29,773 bases of DNA from CAYPHY01 sp964410625. Lineage in GTDB: Bacteria; Chloroflexota; Anaerolineae; Promineifilales; Promineifilaceae. The notes below the pieces were generated by a model that searched no databases, was not told the origin of the DNA, and saw nothing but the letters and a program-made list of their open reading frames with translations. How positions within the stretch are numbered: position 1 is the stretch's first letter; every line of letters begins with the position of its first letter. The DNA is taken from the NCBI GenBank assembly GCA_964410625.1, contig CAYPHY010000054.1, positions 1-29,773 on the forward strand, read 5' to 3'. This document shows, in pieces, positions 29,546 to 29,773 of the stretch. The translations under genes and the position numbers were made by a program.

Positions 29546-29773
29546 ATGACTGATGAACAACAAATACGACAAAAAATCCGTGACTTTATCCTCCGCGAGC
29601 TGATCCGCGACCCCAATTACCCGCTGGCAGACGACGAGGGCATCATTACCAGTGGGCTAATGGACTCCTTCGCCCTTGCCGAGTTCGGCGTCTTTGTCGA
29701 AGACGAGTTTGAGCTCTATATCCCCGACCCCGAACTAACCGTCGCCAATCTGGACACGCTGGAGCAGATGGTA
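29546..29773 (+). CDS. acyl carrier protein, 3' end beyond the window
   Basis: The first 76 residues of an acyl carrier protein are visible and the frame is open to the window edge. The four-helix carrier fold is apparent: helix 1 (about 5-20), then the attachment loop GLMDSFAL with Ser41 as the predicted phosphopantetheine site, and the acidic helix EFGVFVEDEFELYI (about 46-59). The classic DSL motif is DSF here. Carrier proteins of this divergent kind usually serve specialised loci rather than fatty acid synthesis. With the DltD-like SGNH gene close by, it may carry the acyl group for surface modification, in the manner of DltC. It is too short for the six-frame cutoff only because of the window end. 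Confidence 0.82.
   Translation, partial: MTDEQQIRQKIRDFILRELIRDPNYPLADDEGIITSGLMDSFALAEFGVFVEDEFELYIPDPELTVANLDTLEQMV

Overview
The window reads as a chromosomal segment of an uncultured or little-studied Chloroflexota bacterium (Anaerolineae/Ardenticatenia-like). This is an inference from gene content: a predicted F420-dependent LLM oxidoreductase, a Thr/Pro-rich lipoprotein with a SUMF1 domain, a secreted LysM protein, a GAF histidine kinase with NarL-type regulator, a Uma2-family nuclease, and secD-secF behind a UbiA prenyltransferase. The sequence also has a strong habit. The palindrome CGGCCG recurs in almost every gene, and the intergenic spaces are filled with short tandem repeats and inverted repeats rather than insertion sequences. 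I saw no rRNA operon, CRISPR array, transposase or prophage.

Layout. 1-550: a 17-bp tandem repeat and a small four-helix membrane protein. 550-4764: proline/glutamate catabolism (L-glutamate gamma-semialdehyde dehydrogenase), a CoA-transferase alpha subunit and a DUF885-like metallopeptidase, separated by perfect 15-bp hairpins. 4765-7630: a TCATTGT microrepeat array, a VOC protein, a PD-(D/E)XK nuclease-like protein, a complete tRNA-Leu(CAG) unit with promoter and terminator, and a membrane-anchored protein carrying four copies of an unrecognised ~40-residue module. 7700-9921: a palindromic element, a DEDD exonuclease and moeA. 9995-12205 (minus): a SUMF1 lipoprotein and a secreted protein with a strong terminator. 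12510-15660 (plus): ubiA-like, secD and secF, tightly packed. 15686-17321: a triple-hairpin spacer, a zinc alcohol dehydrogenase and a zinc-ribbon/coiled-coil membrane protein. 17332-19373 (minus): a class III aminotransferase followed by a VOC-helical fusion. 19374-21135: a ~195-bp nested palindrome, an AraC-type regulator and a PhnB-like VOC protein. 21224-24399: a coupled response regulator-histidine kinase pair, transcribed away from a two-domain multicopper oxidase. 24521-27533 (minus): the CoA-transferase beta subunit, a LysM protein and an LLM oxidoreductase. 27670-29773: an SGNH/DltD-like membrane protein, a Uma2 nuclease and the start of an acyl carrier protein gene that runs off the end.

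How the genes fit together. The alpha and beta CoA-transferase subunits probably form one enzyme although they lie about 21 kb apart on opposite strands. The SGNH protein and the acyl carrier protein probably belong to a surface acylation locus continuing beyond the window. The kinase/regulator pair may control the adjacent copper oxidase. The most unusual items are the four-module repeat protein (6293-7630), the two near-identical palindromic elements (7701-7792 and 23195-23300), and an intergenic-type heptamer repeat that has become coding sequence inside the SGNH protein.
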